Shown here: positions 1-7,271 of the stretch, in pieces
How the letters are laid out: each line of letters opens with the position of its first letter
How positions within the stretch are numbered: the first letter of the stretch is position 1
Source of the DNA: an uncultured Selenomonadaceae bacterium
GTDB taxonomy: Bacteria > Bacillota > Negativicutes > Selenomonadales > Selenomonadaceae
Direction: 5' to 3'
DNA: 22,787 bases
NCBI GenBank assembly: GCA_905236665.1
Contig: CAJONF010000034.1
Span: forward strand, 1-22,787
Notes under the pieces: model-generated
What the model was told of the DNA's origin: nothing
The model's input: only the letters and a program-made list of their open reading frames with translations
Databases searched by the model: none
Made by a program: the position numbers and the translations under genes

Positions 1-2
1 AC

Positions 3-1058
3 GTGTTTATAAAACATGAACTTTACGCGGCGGACATTGCCGGCATTGCTAAAGAAAATTTGCCGTGGGAAAAACTTGCCGGAAAAAATTTATTGCTCAC
101 CGGCGCGACTGGTTTAATCGGCACGGTGATTGTCGATGTGCTGATGAAAAAAAATCGCGACGACGGCTTGAACGTGACAATCTGCGCGGGCGGGCGCAAT
201 GAAAAAGTCGCGGCGGAAAGATTCGCGGATTATTTCGGCGACAAAAATTTTGTGTTCGTCAAGCTGGACGTGAACGAGCCGATTGAACTTGACCGCCCTG
301 CCGACTTTATAGTCCACGCGGCAAGCAATTCGCAAAATCGGCTGTTCGCCGCCGACCCCGTCAATACGATTATGGCGAACATTTTGGGCACGCACAATTT
401 ATTGAATTACGGCGTCAAATCCAAAGCTCAACGGTGCATCTTCCTATCGTCGGGCGACAGTTACGGCAAGCCTTTACATGACGGTGATGTTTTCGACGAG
501 AATTACTGCGGCTATATCAATCCAAATACGTTGCGTGCCGGCTACTTGGAAGCCAAACGTGCCAGCGAGGCTCTTTGCCAGGCTTATATCAGCCAACACG
601 GACTTGACGTGGTAATTGCTCGTCCCTGCAGGATTTACGGCGCGACCATGCGGCTTGACGATTCAAAGGCGATGAGCGAATTTATTTTAAACGGCGTGCG
701 CGGCGAAGATATCGTTTTAAAAAGTCAAGGCTTGCCGAGATTTTCCTATTGCTACGTGGCTGATTGTATTAGCGGAATTTTTTATTGCTTGCTTAAAGGC
801 AAATGCGGCGAGGCTTATAACATTGCCGATTCCAGCGAAATTCTTTCTCTGCGCGAAATTGCCGAATATATAAGTTCGCTTGCAAATAAAAAAGTTGTTT
901 TCCAGTTGCCGAACGAGATTCAAGCAAGAGGATTCTCAGTGGCTCCCGCCGCGATTCTTACCAACGATAAAATTCGCGGACTTGGTTGGTTGCCAAAAGA
1001 CGACACACGCTCCGGCGTGAAGAAGACGATAGAAATTTTAAAGTCAATGGTAAATTGA
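3..1058 (+). CDS. NAD-dependent epimerase/dehydratase, extended SDR family
   Basis: Extended short-chain dehydrogenase/reductase acting on a nucleotide sugar, probably for a surface polysaccharide; it would be cytoplasmic. The Rossmann nucleotide loop TGATGLIG lies at residues 33-40, an LSSGDSYG strand at about 148-155, and the catalytic YxxxK as YLEAK at 181-185. The roughly 351-residue length fits the family. The start is the GTG at position 3, only two bases from the window edge, so its ribosome site cannot be seen; the N-terminal MFIKHELY looks like a natural start, but an upstream start is not excluded. The next gene begins 10 bases after the stop, so the two are probably cotranscribed. 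The exact substrate cannot be read from the sequence; a CDP- or UDP-sugar reductase/epimerase is as far as I would go. Confidence 0.85.
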   Translation: MFIKHELYAADIAGIAKENLPWEKLAGKNLLLTGATGLIGTVIVDVLMKKNRDDGLNVTICAGGRNEKVAAERFADYFGDKNFVFVKLDVNEPIELDRPADFIVHAASNSQNRLFAADPVNTIMANILGTHNLLNYGVKSKAQRCIFLSSGDSYGKPLHDGDVFDENYCGYINPNTLRAGYLEAKRASEALCQAYISQHGLDVVIARPCRIYGATMRLDDSKAMSEFILNGVRGEDIVLKSQGLPRFSYCYVADCISGIFYCLLKGKCGEAYNIADSSEILSLREIAEYISSLANKKVVFQLPNEIQARGFSVAPAAILTNDKIRGLGWLPKDDTRSGVKKTIEILKSMVN

Positions 1059-1068
1059 AGGTGTTTAA

Positions 1069-1524
1069 ATGTTTTTATATCGCAAGCCGACTTTCGCGGA
1101 CGTGGACGAAATTCATGATTTAATCGCGGGCTACGCGGCAAAGGGCGTCATGTTGCCTAAACCGCACAGCACGCTTTATGAAACGTTGCGAGAATTCGTT
1201 GTTGCAGAAGAGGTTGCGTCAAAAAAAATTGTCGGAGTCGGCGCGTTGCATTTGACATGGAACGAATTAGCGGAAGTTCGATCAATGGCGGTTCACGAAG
1301 ATTTTTCGCGAAAGGGTATCGGTTCCCAAATTGTTAAAATACTTTTGGAGGAAGGACGCGCCGTGGGTGTGAAAGAATTTTTCACGCTGACATATCGCCC
1401 AGATTTTTTCCGATCGCTCGGTTTCACGATAACTACAAAAGAATCTCTGCCGCATAAAATTTGGAAAGAATGTATCGAATGTCCAAAATTTCCAAACTGT
1501 GACGAAATCGCAATGATACTTTAG
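1069..1524 (+). CDS. GNAT acetyltransferase, short ArgA-type (putative N-acetylglutamate synthase)
   Basis: Single-domain GNAT acetyltransferase of 151 residues. The acetyl-CoA binding segment is RSMAVHEDFSRKGIGSQIV, containing the R-x-x-G-x-G pattern. The C-terminal KIWKECIECPKFPNCDE, with three cysteines, is a hallmark I associate with the short ArgA-like proteins of Firmicutes (the PRK07757 group), which are proposed to make N-acetylglutamate from glutamate and acetyl-CoA as the first step of arginine synthesis. No amino-acid-kinase domain is present, unlike E. coli ArgA. No other arginine gene is in the window, so the specific reaction is inferred from the family. The ribosome site GAAGGTG overlaps the stop of the upstream epimerase gene, suggesting translational coupling. 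Confidence 0.75.
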   Translation: MFLYRKPTFADVDEIHDLIAGYAAKGVMLPKPHSTLYETLREFVVAEEVASKKIVGVGALHLTWNELAEVRSMAVHEDFSRKGIGSQIVKILLEEGRAVGVKEFFTLTYRPDFFRSLGFTITTKESLPHKIWKECIECPKFPNCDEIAMIL

Positions 1525-1568
1525 AAAAAATTCTTGCCCGTCGATAGAATTGCAAAGGAGGCGATTTT

Positions 1569-2264
1569 ATGTCGGGCAATGAAATTCATTTGGATAATTT
1601 TTATATCGGCGGCGCGGTTACACTCATGGAAGATTTGGAGCGGCGCGTCGAAAATTTTCACAAGCAAAAGACTTACGACGAAATTTTGTCGGAGGCGCGG
1701 GACGGCTTGAAAAAAATTTCTCCACAGGAAATGTCGTTCGATGAGTACAAGGCATACATTGAAGGCGAATTGCAAAATATTCCGCGCAATATCACCAGGC
1801 ACCGCGACGAAGTGACGGTTTGTATTTCTGACGCAGGCTTTCAAGCTATGCAAAACGATCCGGAGTATGAAGCGTGGGTTCTCGACAGCGTGCGCGAAGA
1901 ATTGAGCTTTCCCGATTATCTTTGCGGCTACCCCGGCACTTACGGTCGCTATGATGTTATGCAGTTCGGCGCGAATAAAGAAGATTTTCGCGGGCATATG
2001 TCAGCAATTCATAAAAATGATTCACGCCACGTGGAAGAAGAAACTTATTGGGAGCGGCGGCTTAAAAGATTAAAGGCGCGGCTTAAAGCTGAACAGGAAC
2101 TTTTTGAGCATGAACAGATTTTGCAGAAGGTGTGTGACGAATCCGCGCAAATTGAATCAATTCAGCGGGCAAGAGAGGGTTTAACGGATTCATTCGCGCC
2201 CGAAAAGCCGATAATCGGTGTGCCGGCAAAATTTTTGCTTAGTATGTTGGAGCCGACTTTGTAA
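1569..2264 (+). CDS. Hypothetical protein, 231 residues, charged and partly helical
   Basis: I do not recognise this family. A very strong ribosome site (AAAGGAGG) stands 9 bases before the ATG, and codon use matches the neighbours, so it is a real gene. There is no signal peptide or membrane segment, so the product should be cytoplasmic. The N-terminal half is acidic; the middle (about residues 85-150) is rich in aromatic residues and glycine (SFPDYLCGYPGTYGRYDVM). The segment from about 155 to 205 is a highly charged helix rich in E, R and K (WERRLKRLKARLKAEQELFE) that could form a coiled coil. It lies between an acetyltransferase and a chemoreceptor with small gaps, and no terminator is visible on either side. 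A role cannot be assigned. Confidence 0.75.
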   Translation: MSGNEIHLDNFYIGGAVTLMEDLERRVENFHKQKTYDEILSEARDGLKKISPQEMSFDEYKAYIEGELQNIPRNITRHRDEVTVCISDAGFQAMQNDPEYEAWVLDSVREELSFPDYLCGYPGTYGRYDVMQFGANKEDFRGHMSAIHKNDSRHVEEETYWERRLKRLKARLKAEQELFEHEQILQKVCDESAQIESIQRAREGLTDSFAPEKPIIGVPAKFLLSMLEPTL

Positions 2265-2334
2265 AAAATTTCTTAACCATCTCCCTTTTCACTTATGATA
2301 CAATATAGAAAAAAATTTAAAGGAGAACTGTTTG

Positions 2335-4020
2335 ATGAATCTTAAAACTAAATCAATCCTTGCAGTGAACACAGTAATAATTTTAGTTTGTTTGATGATG
2401 GGCATTACCGGCTATCTTCGCACGGAGGAAGGTTTTGCCAAATCCCTGCAAGATAAAGCTGCCTCTGATGTCAATTCGCTGACAGAAATTTTGAACAATC
2501 GATACTTGGGCGATTGGCATTTGCAAAACGGGACTCTTTTTAAGGGACAACAACAAATGGACGGCGTTAATGATATCGTCGATTATCTAAGTAGCGTTTG
2601 CAACAGTAAGGTTACGATTTTTAATGGAGATACTCGCGTCGCCACGACGGTTAAAGATGAGCAGGGCAATCGACAAGTTGGAACCAAAGCTTCACAGGCG
2701 ATTATCGACAACGTGATAACGCAGGGAAAATTTTTCGTCGGCAAGGCAAATGTCATGGGCGAGGAGCATTACGCCGCCTATAAGCCGCTGAAAGATTCTA
2801 CAGGTCAAACGATTGGAATGTTGTTCGTCGGCGTGAGCGTGCACGATTTAAAAGAAGTCGTTAACAATATGATTCTGTCAATCGCGTTACAGGTTGTCGT
2901 GACTATAATTTTGTGTATCCTTGCATCGAATTTTTTTATTGGCAAAATGGTCGGCGAGCTTGATGAAGTTATCGGCGCAATGAAAAAATTTTCTCAAGGC
3001 AATTTGCAAATTAAAGATTTGGAAGTTCGCACAAATGATGAGTTTGGACTTTTGGCGAACAGCGTTAACGATATGAAAATTCGCCTAAGAAATCTTTTGA
3101 CTAAAATTGCGGAGTGTTCGGAGCGAGTTGCGGCGTCTAGTGAAGAATTAACAGCCGGTGCACAGCAGACTAGCGAATCAATTAACATGGTCGCGCAAAA
3201 TATGGAAATTTTGACGGGCGGCACTGCTGAGCAAGAAAAGACCGTTGAAATTTTGGAAAGCAGGACGCAAGATATGCGTGAGAAAATCGCCGGATTGCGT
3301 GAAAGTGCAAATCAAATGGAATCGGTTGCTCACGAGAGCGCGAACAATGCGGCGATCGGCAAAGCTAAAGTTGACTCGGCGATTAAACTAATGGAAAATA
3401 TTGCCGCGCAGGTAAATTCTTCCGCGCAGATTGTCGGCGAATTGGGCAGACGTTCGGACGAGATTGGGCAAATCGTCGAAACAATTTCGGGGATTGCCGG
3501 TCAAACAAATCTCCTTGCATTGAATGCAGCTATTGAGGCGGCACGGGCTGGCGAACAAGGTCGCGGCTTTGCAGTCGTGGCGGAGGAAGTCCGGAAACTA
3601 GCTGAACAATCCGGTGAGGCGGCAGAAAATGTTACAAAACTTATCGCTACGATTCAACAGGATACGGCTATAGCTGTCAAATCAATCGCTCAGGGCAACG
3701 CGAGCGTAAAAGACGGTCGGCAGGCTGTTCAAGAGACGGGCAAAGCATTCAGCGGCATTGAAATGGAAATCGAAAAGCTCAACACGAACGTTTTAAAGAG
3801 TATTGAGCATATCAACGAAGTTAATTCCGGTAGCAAAGAGATTTTGTCGGCTGTAGAACGCGTGAAGAAAATTTCTATTCAATCTAATGAAAATGCAACT
3901 TCAATCAGTGCGGCGACGCAGGAACAAACCGCTACTATGCATGAAGTTGCAGACGCCAGCAAAACTCTTGCTGAACTTGCTAACGAAATGCAAGGCGAAG
4001 TTTCACAGTTTAAGCTATAA
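2335..4020 (+). CDS. Methyl-accepting chemotaxis protein with periplasmic Cache-type sensor
   Basis: Transmembrane chemoreceptor that would signal to CheA/CheW. Order of parts: TM1 at about residues 7-27; an extracytoplasmic ligand domain at about 30-175, probably a single Cache fold judging from AAYKPLKD followed by GMLFVGVS; TM2 at about 180-203; a HAMP linker to about 257; and a long helical signalling domain. The hairpin tip is the hallmark IAGQTNLLALNAAIEAARAG, then EQGRGFAVVAEEVRKLAEQ, near residues 385-415. The length (about 561) is normal. There is no C-terminal CheR-binding pentapeptide; the protein ends EVSQFKL. A TTG precedes the ATG directly, but AAAGGAGA sits better for the ATG at 2335. 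No che genes are nearby, so it is an orphan receptor. The ligand is unknown. Confidence 0.95.
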   Translation: MNLKTKSILAVNTVIILVCLMMGITGYLRTEEGFAKSLQDKAASDVNSLTEILNNRYLGDWHLQNGTLFKGQQQMDGVNDIVDYLSSVCNSKVTIFNGDTRVATTVKDEQGNRQVGTKASQAIIDNVITQGKFFVGKANVMGEEHYAAYKPLKDSTGQTIGMLFVGVSVHDLKEVVNNMILSIALQVVVTIILCILASNFFIGKMVGELDEVIGAMKKFSQGNLQIKDLEVRTNDEFGLLANSVNDMKIRLRNLLTKIAECSERVAASSEELTAGAQQTSESINMVAQNMEILTGGTAEQEKTVEILESRTQDMREKIAGLRESANQMESVAHESANNAAIGKAKVDSAIKLMENIAAQVNSSAQIVGELGRRSDEIGQIVETISGIAGQTNLLALNAAIEAARAGEQGRGFAVVAEEVRKLAEQSGEAAENVTKLIATIQQDTAIAVKSIAQGNASVKDGRQAVQETGKAFSGIEMEIEKLNTNVLKSIEHINEVNSGSKEILSAVERVKKISIQSNENATSISAATQEQTATMHEVADASKTLAELANEMQGEVSQFKL

Positions 4021-4025
4021 GCTAT

Positions 4026-4052
4026 AAGGAGGAAAATTTTTGTTTGATATTG
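4026..4052 (+). repeat. Left copy of a 27-base direct repeat (ribosome site plus TTG start)
   Basis: This 27-base segment matches 4305-4331 at 25 of 27 positions by eye. Both copies hold a purine-rich ribosome site, AAAATTTTTG with a TTG start, and a GATATTG codon run. The right copy is the true start of the ABC ATPase gene. The left copy opens only an 11-codon reading frame (4040-4075, MFDIVKIWVER then TGA). The pair brackets hairpin element A. Confidence 0.6.
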
Positions 4053-4091
4053 TTAAAATCTGGGTTGAAAGATGATTAATTGCGAACAAAA

Positions 4092-4276
4092 GAGCCGTCA
4101 TGGATGACGGCTCGCCCGCGCAGAAAACGTGATGTTTTCTCAGCGGGCACAAGTGGTACGGTTAGTTGCAACATTGAAAAAGTTGAGTAGTAACGCCCCT
4201 GCGAGGTGCCCTTTCTTTTTGCTACTTTTTCTTTGGGCGTGCAAAGAAAAAGTAGATTCAAGATATAAGAATTAAG
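4092..4276. repeat. Three-hairpin intergenic element, copy A
   Basis: Noncoding palindromic element that recurs at 18977-19114. Hairpin 1 (4092-4113) has 10-base arms around a GG centre. Hairpin 2 (4114-4148) abuts it with no gap: outer stem GCCCGC/GCGGGC, a 2x2 internal loop GC/CA, inner stem AGAAAAC/GTTTTCT, loop GTGAT. Hairpin 3 (4222-4255) has a perfect 14-base stem (4222-4235 with 4242-4255) and a six-base loop. Compared with copy B it holds about 50 extra bases between hairpins 2 and 3. No T-tract follows hairpin 3, so it is not a standard terminator. A reverse-strand ORF through it is most likely a by-product of the palindromes. Confidence 0.8.
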
Positions 4277-4304
4277 ATAAAAAAAACGCGGCAAGTAGAA
4301 GATT

Positions 4305-4331
4305 AAGGGGGAAAATTTTTGTCTGATATTG
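4305..4331 (+). repeat. Right copy of the 27-base direct repeat (start of the ABC ATPase gene)
   Basis: Partner of 4026-4052. It contains the functional ribosome site AAGGGGG and the TTG start of the ABC ATPase gene at 4319. The two differences between copies are a G-for-A in the purine run and a C-for-T after the start codon. Confidence 0.6.
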
Positions 4332-5677
4332 CGATAAAGGCAGAACACCTCAGTAAAATTTATAAAATCTACGACAATGACATTGACAGGTTAAAAGAGA
4401 CATTTCACCCGTTCCACAAACGCTACAGCAGAGATTTTTTTGCATTGCAGGACGTTTCCTTTGAAATAAAGCGCGGCGAAAATGTTGGGCTTATCGGCAA
4501 AAATGGCGCGGGTAAATCTACGTTGCTGAAAATTATCACCGGCGTTTTGACGGCGAGCGGCGGCACGCTTGAAGTAAACGGGCGAATTGCCTCACTGCTT
4601 GAACTTGGCGCGGGTTTTAATCCCGATATGACCGGTTTGGAAAATATTTATATGAACGGGCTTTTGATCGGCTATGACCGAGCAGAAATGGACGAAAAAA
4701 TTGATGATATCGTTGCATTCGCGGACATTGGCGAATTTATTAATCAGCCCGTGAAAACTTATTCTTCGGGAATGTTCGCCCGCCTAGCATTTTCTGTCAA
4801 TGCTTTTGTCGAACCGGATATTTTGATTGTTGACGAGGCTTTGAGTGTCGGCGACGCGTTTTTCCAAAGCAAATGTATGGATAAAATGCGCTCAATGATT
4901 GACGGCGGCATCACGATTCTTTTTGTCAGCCACGATACTTTTGCTTTAAAAAATTTGTGTGAACGTGCGTTTTTAATGAGCGCAGGAAAAATTTTAATGG
5001 ACGCGCCCGCTAAAGAAGTCGTCGAAGTTTATAGAAATATGTTGGTTGAATCACGCGGCGCATTGACTGATGAACAAAAGAAACGCCGTGATAATTTAAT
5101 TGAACAGATTCGCGAAGAAGAATCAAAATTTTTTTCCTCCGCAAAGATTTCCGCCGATAGTTTGGAGCGTGGCAAAGAAACTTTCCTAAAAAATGCAACC
5201 TATCAACGCATCGGCGATAAACGCGCTGTCTTTGAAAATATTCAGCTACTTGACTTGAATGGCGAACTTGTGCACGAAATTATTTTCGGACAAACGGTTA
5301 TTCTGCGCATGGTCGTTCGCTTTAAAAAAGATGTCGCGTGCTTAGCCATGGGTTATCATATTCGCAACGCCACCGGAATTGATTTAATTTACACCGATTC
5401 GCGCTTCAATGATACCAAGGCGATTTTCGACGCGCAGGCGGGCGAACTTTACGTCATCGATTGGAAATTTAAAATGGAATTGCGCCAAGAACTTTATGAT
5501 ATTGCTTGCGTCATTTCTACGCCGATTGACGAAACTTTAAGCAAGGTTGAATTTTGCGATTTCATTCCGTGCGCTTTGCAATTCCAAGTTGTCAGCCCGA
5601 ACGCCTATTTGAGTTTGGACGGCGGCTATGTTCACTGGCACAATGATTTAAATATTCGCCGTGTCGAAAAAAATTAA
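4319..5677 (+). CDS. Wzt/TagH-type polysaccharide export ABC ATPase with C-terminal substrate domain
   Basis: ATPase subunit of an ABC exporter for lipid-linked polysaccharide (O-antigen or teichoic-acid type), acting at the inner face of the cytoplasmic membrane. Walker A GKNGAGKST is at residues 60-68; the signature loop is the family-typical YSSGM (TYSSGMFARLAFS); Walker B is ILIVDE at about 166-171; the switch histidine is in FVSHDTF near 203. After about residue 285 comes a separate beta-rich domain of about 165 residues, resembling the Wzt C-terminal carbohydrate-binding domain that gates which polymer is exported. The start is TTG with ribosome site AAGGGGG. No Wzm-type permease is in the window, so its partner must be encoded elsewhere. 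A terminator follows, and the neighbouring epimerase and ATP-grasp genes fit the same role. Confidence 0.9.
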   Translation: MSDIAIKAEHLSKIYKIYDNDIDRLKETFHPFHKRYSRDFFALQDVSFEIKRGENVGLIGKNGAGKSTLLKIITGVLTASGGTLEVNGRIASLLELGAGFNPDMTGLENIYMNGLLIGYDRAEMDEKIDDIVAFADIGEFINQPVKTYSSGMFARLAFSVNAFVEPDILIVDEALSVGDAFFQSKCMDKMRSMIDGGITILFVSHDTFALKNLCERAFLMSAGKILMDAPAKEVVEVYRNMLVESRGALTDEQKKRRDNLIEQIREEESKFFSSAKISADSLERGKETFLKNATYQRIGDKRAVFENIQLLDLNGELVHEIIFGQTVILRMVVRFKKDVACLAMGYHIRNATGIDLIYTDSRFNDTKAIFDAQAGELYVIDWKFKMELRQELYDIACVISTPIDETLSKVEFCDFIPCALQFQVVSPNAYLSLDGGYVHWHNDLNIRRVEKN

Positions 5678-5695
5678 AATCCTAAAACTTTCGTC

Positions 5696-5723
5696 CCGCC
5701 AAAATTTGCGGCGGTATTTTTTT
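5696..5723 (+). terminator. Rho-independent terminator after the ABC ATPase gene
   Basis: Stem CCGCC (5696-5700) pairs with GGCGG (5710-5714), followed by TATTTTTTTT. It separates the ABC ATPase gene from the ATP-grasp gene downstream. Confidence 0.75.
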
Positions 5724-5763
5724 TGTGCTATCATGACAAAAACTTTTTTAGGAGGAATTTTAT

Positions 5764-7107
5764 TTGCAGAAGAAAAAAGTTTTAGTTTATGGCTCGCTCG
5801 AAAGTCTGCACAATTTTTTTTCCGATAAAATCAGTTGCGATTATGAAGTTGTCGCCGCCTTGAGTGATGAACCGGAAAAAATTTCGTTCACGCGCAATGG
5901 CGAACCTTTGGAAATTTTCGCACCGCAGAATTTGCCGAATTTTATTTACGAACTTGTCGACGGAATTATTTTTACAAACTTTGCTGAAAAAAAAGATGTC
6001 ATTAAAAATTTTCTTGCTAAAAAATTTTCCCCGCAAAAAATAATTCTCTGGAACGCTCAGAAGGGTTGGGGCACTTTAAATTTGCACAATAAGGACGGCA
6101 CGCAAATTGTTTATTTTTGCGGATTGGAATTTCACATTCGCAACGAAAACGATTTAAAATTTTTTTACGAAACTTTTTCACGCCTTCAAAACCAACGAAA
6201 GCTTAAGAATTTAAACCCAAAACTTTATCCTGCCTTTTTGGAAAAAAATTTTCAGCAAATCACGGGAAAGCCGCTCGATTTTAAAAATTTGCAGACGTTC
6301 ACGGAAAAATTGCAGTGGATAAAAGTTTTTGATGCCACGCCGCTAAAAAGTCGCCTGGCAGATAAATATTTGGTGCGAAGTTGGGTCGCGGAAAAAATCG
6401 GCGAAGAATATTTAATTCCTCTGCTCGGTGTGTGGGATAATTTCGATGATATTGACTTCGACGCGCTCCCGAATCAATTTGTTTTAAAATGCAATCACGG
6501 CTCGGCGATGAATATCATTTGCCGAGATAAAAAAACTTTCGATAAACAACGCGCTCGCGAAAAAATAAATGCGTGGCTCGCCTTTGATTTTGCTACATTG
6601 TCTACAGAACTGCATTACACGCGCATAAACAGAAAAATTATCGCAGAAAAATTTATGGTGAACGGCGACAACACCGATCTCACTGATTATAAATTTGTTT
6701 GTTTTAACGGAAAAGCTCCTTATTGTAAAGCTACAACCGAACGTTCGACTTTTATAAGATGTACTTATTTTGATATGAATTGGCAGTATACGAATTTTAG
6801 CCGCAACGATTACCCTATGAGCGATCACCCCGAAAGAATTTCCAAGCCGAAAAATTTTGAGCTGATGAAAAAGCTTGCCGCCAAACTCTCGGAAGGTTTT
6901 GCTCATGTTCGCGTTGACTTTTATGAGATTCAGGGCAAAGTTTACTTTGGCGAAATGACTTTTACGCCAGGCGCAGGAAATTTTTGTTATAAATCAGCAG
7001 GAACCGATGAATTTTTAGGAAATCTCCTCAAATTGCCCGAATTAACCTTGCCACCAAAACTTTTTAACTCTGTAGATTATCGCGTTCGCCAAAAATTTTT
7101 AACATGA
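5764..7107 (+). CDS. TupA-type ATP-grasp protein with extra N-terminal domain
   Basis: The C-terminal two thirds (about residues 155-440) looks like the ATPgrasp_TupA family named after teichuronopeptide biosynthesis: RLADKYLVRSWVAEKIG, then NQFVLKCNHGSAMNI (ATP-binding strand and loop), IAEKFM, DYKFVCFNG, and VRVDFYEIQGKVYFGEMTF supplying the acidic metal ligands. Members are thought to join an amino acid or peptide to a cell-surface polysaccharide using ATP. The first 130 or so residues form a separate alpha/beta domain (MQKKKVLVYGSLESLHNFF) that I cannot name; it resembles small Rossmann-like modules of polysaccharide enzymes. The start is TTG, 8 bases after AGGAGGA. Terminators flank the gene, so it is probably transcribed alone. 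The product has no signal peptide and should be cytoplasmic. Confidence 0.8.
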   Translation: MQKKKVLVYGSLESLHNFFSDKISCDYEVVAALSDEPEKISFTRNGEPLEIFAPQNLPNFIYELVDGIIFTNFAEKKDVIKNFLAKKFSPQKIILWNAQKGWGTLNLHNKDGTQIVYFCGLEFHIRNENDLKFFYETFSRLQNQRKLKNLNPKLYPAFLEKNFQQITGKPLDFKNLQTFTEKLQWIKVFDATPLKSRLADKYLVRSWVAEKIGEEYLIPLLGVWDNFDDIDFDALPNQFVLKCNHGSAMNIICRDKKTFDKQRAREKINAWLAFDFATLSTELHYTRINRKIIAEKFMVNGDNTDLTDYKFVCFNGKAPYCKATTERSTFIRCTYFDMNWQYTNFSRNDYPMSDHPERISKPKNFELMKKLAAKLSEGFAHVRVDFYEIQGKVYFGEMTFTPGAGNFCYKSAGTDEFLGNLLKLPELTLPPKLFNSVDYRVRQKFLT

Positions 7108-7196
7108 GCAACAACTTGCTGTTAGGAGAAATTTTAGCAGATTATTAGAAATTTATGGAAGATTGGGTCTCACGAAATTAGATAAAAAATTTTTTT

Positions 7197-7226
7197 AACC
7201 CGTTGCAAATTTTTATTGCGCGGGTT
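7197..7226 (+). terminator. Hairpin terminator after the ATP-grasp gene
   Basis: AACCCG (7197-7202) pairs with CGGGTT (7221-7226), and GCAA with TTGC inside it. The downstream T-run is interrupted (ATTCTTTAT), so termination strength is uncertain. The rest of the gap before trpA shows nothing I recognise. Confidence 0.6.
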
Positions 7227-7271
7227 ATTCTTTATGCGCGATTTTTTTAGAATTTTAAGGAGAAACTTTTC

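Noticed and set aside
2271..2304. Possible promoter before the chemoreceptor gene (TTAACC with TATGAT or TACAAT)
   Set aside because: The spacing is 15 or 20 bases and the boxes are weak; not strong enough to list as a feature.
4076..4348. 90-residue minus-strand ORF between the chemoreceptor and ABC ATPase genes
   Set aside because: It lies almost wholly on the palindromic element and the start region of the ABC ATPase gene, has no ribosome site, and is better explained by nucleotide repeats. The shared frame with copy B is reported as a finding only.
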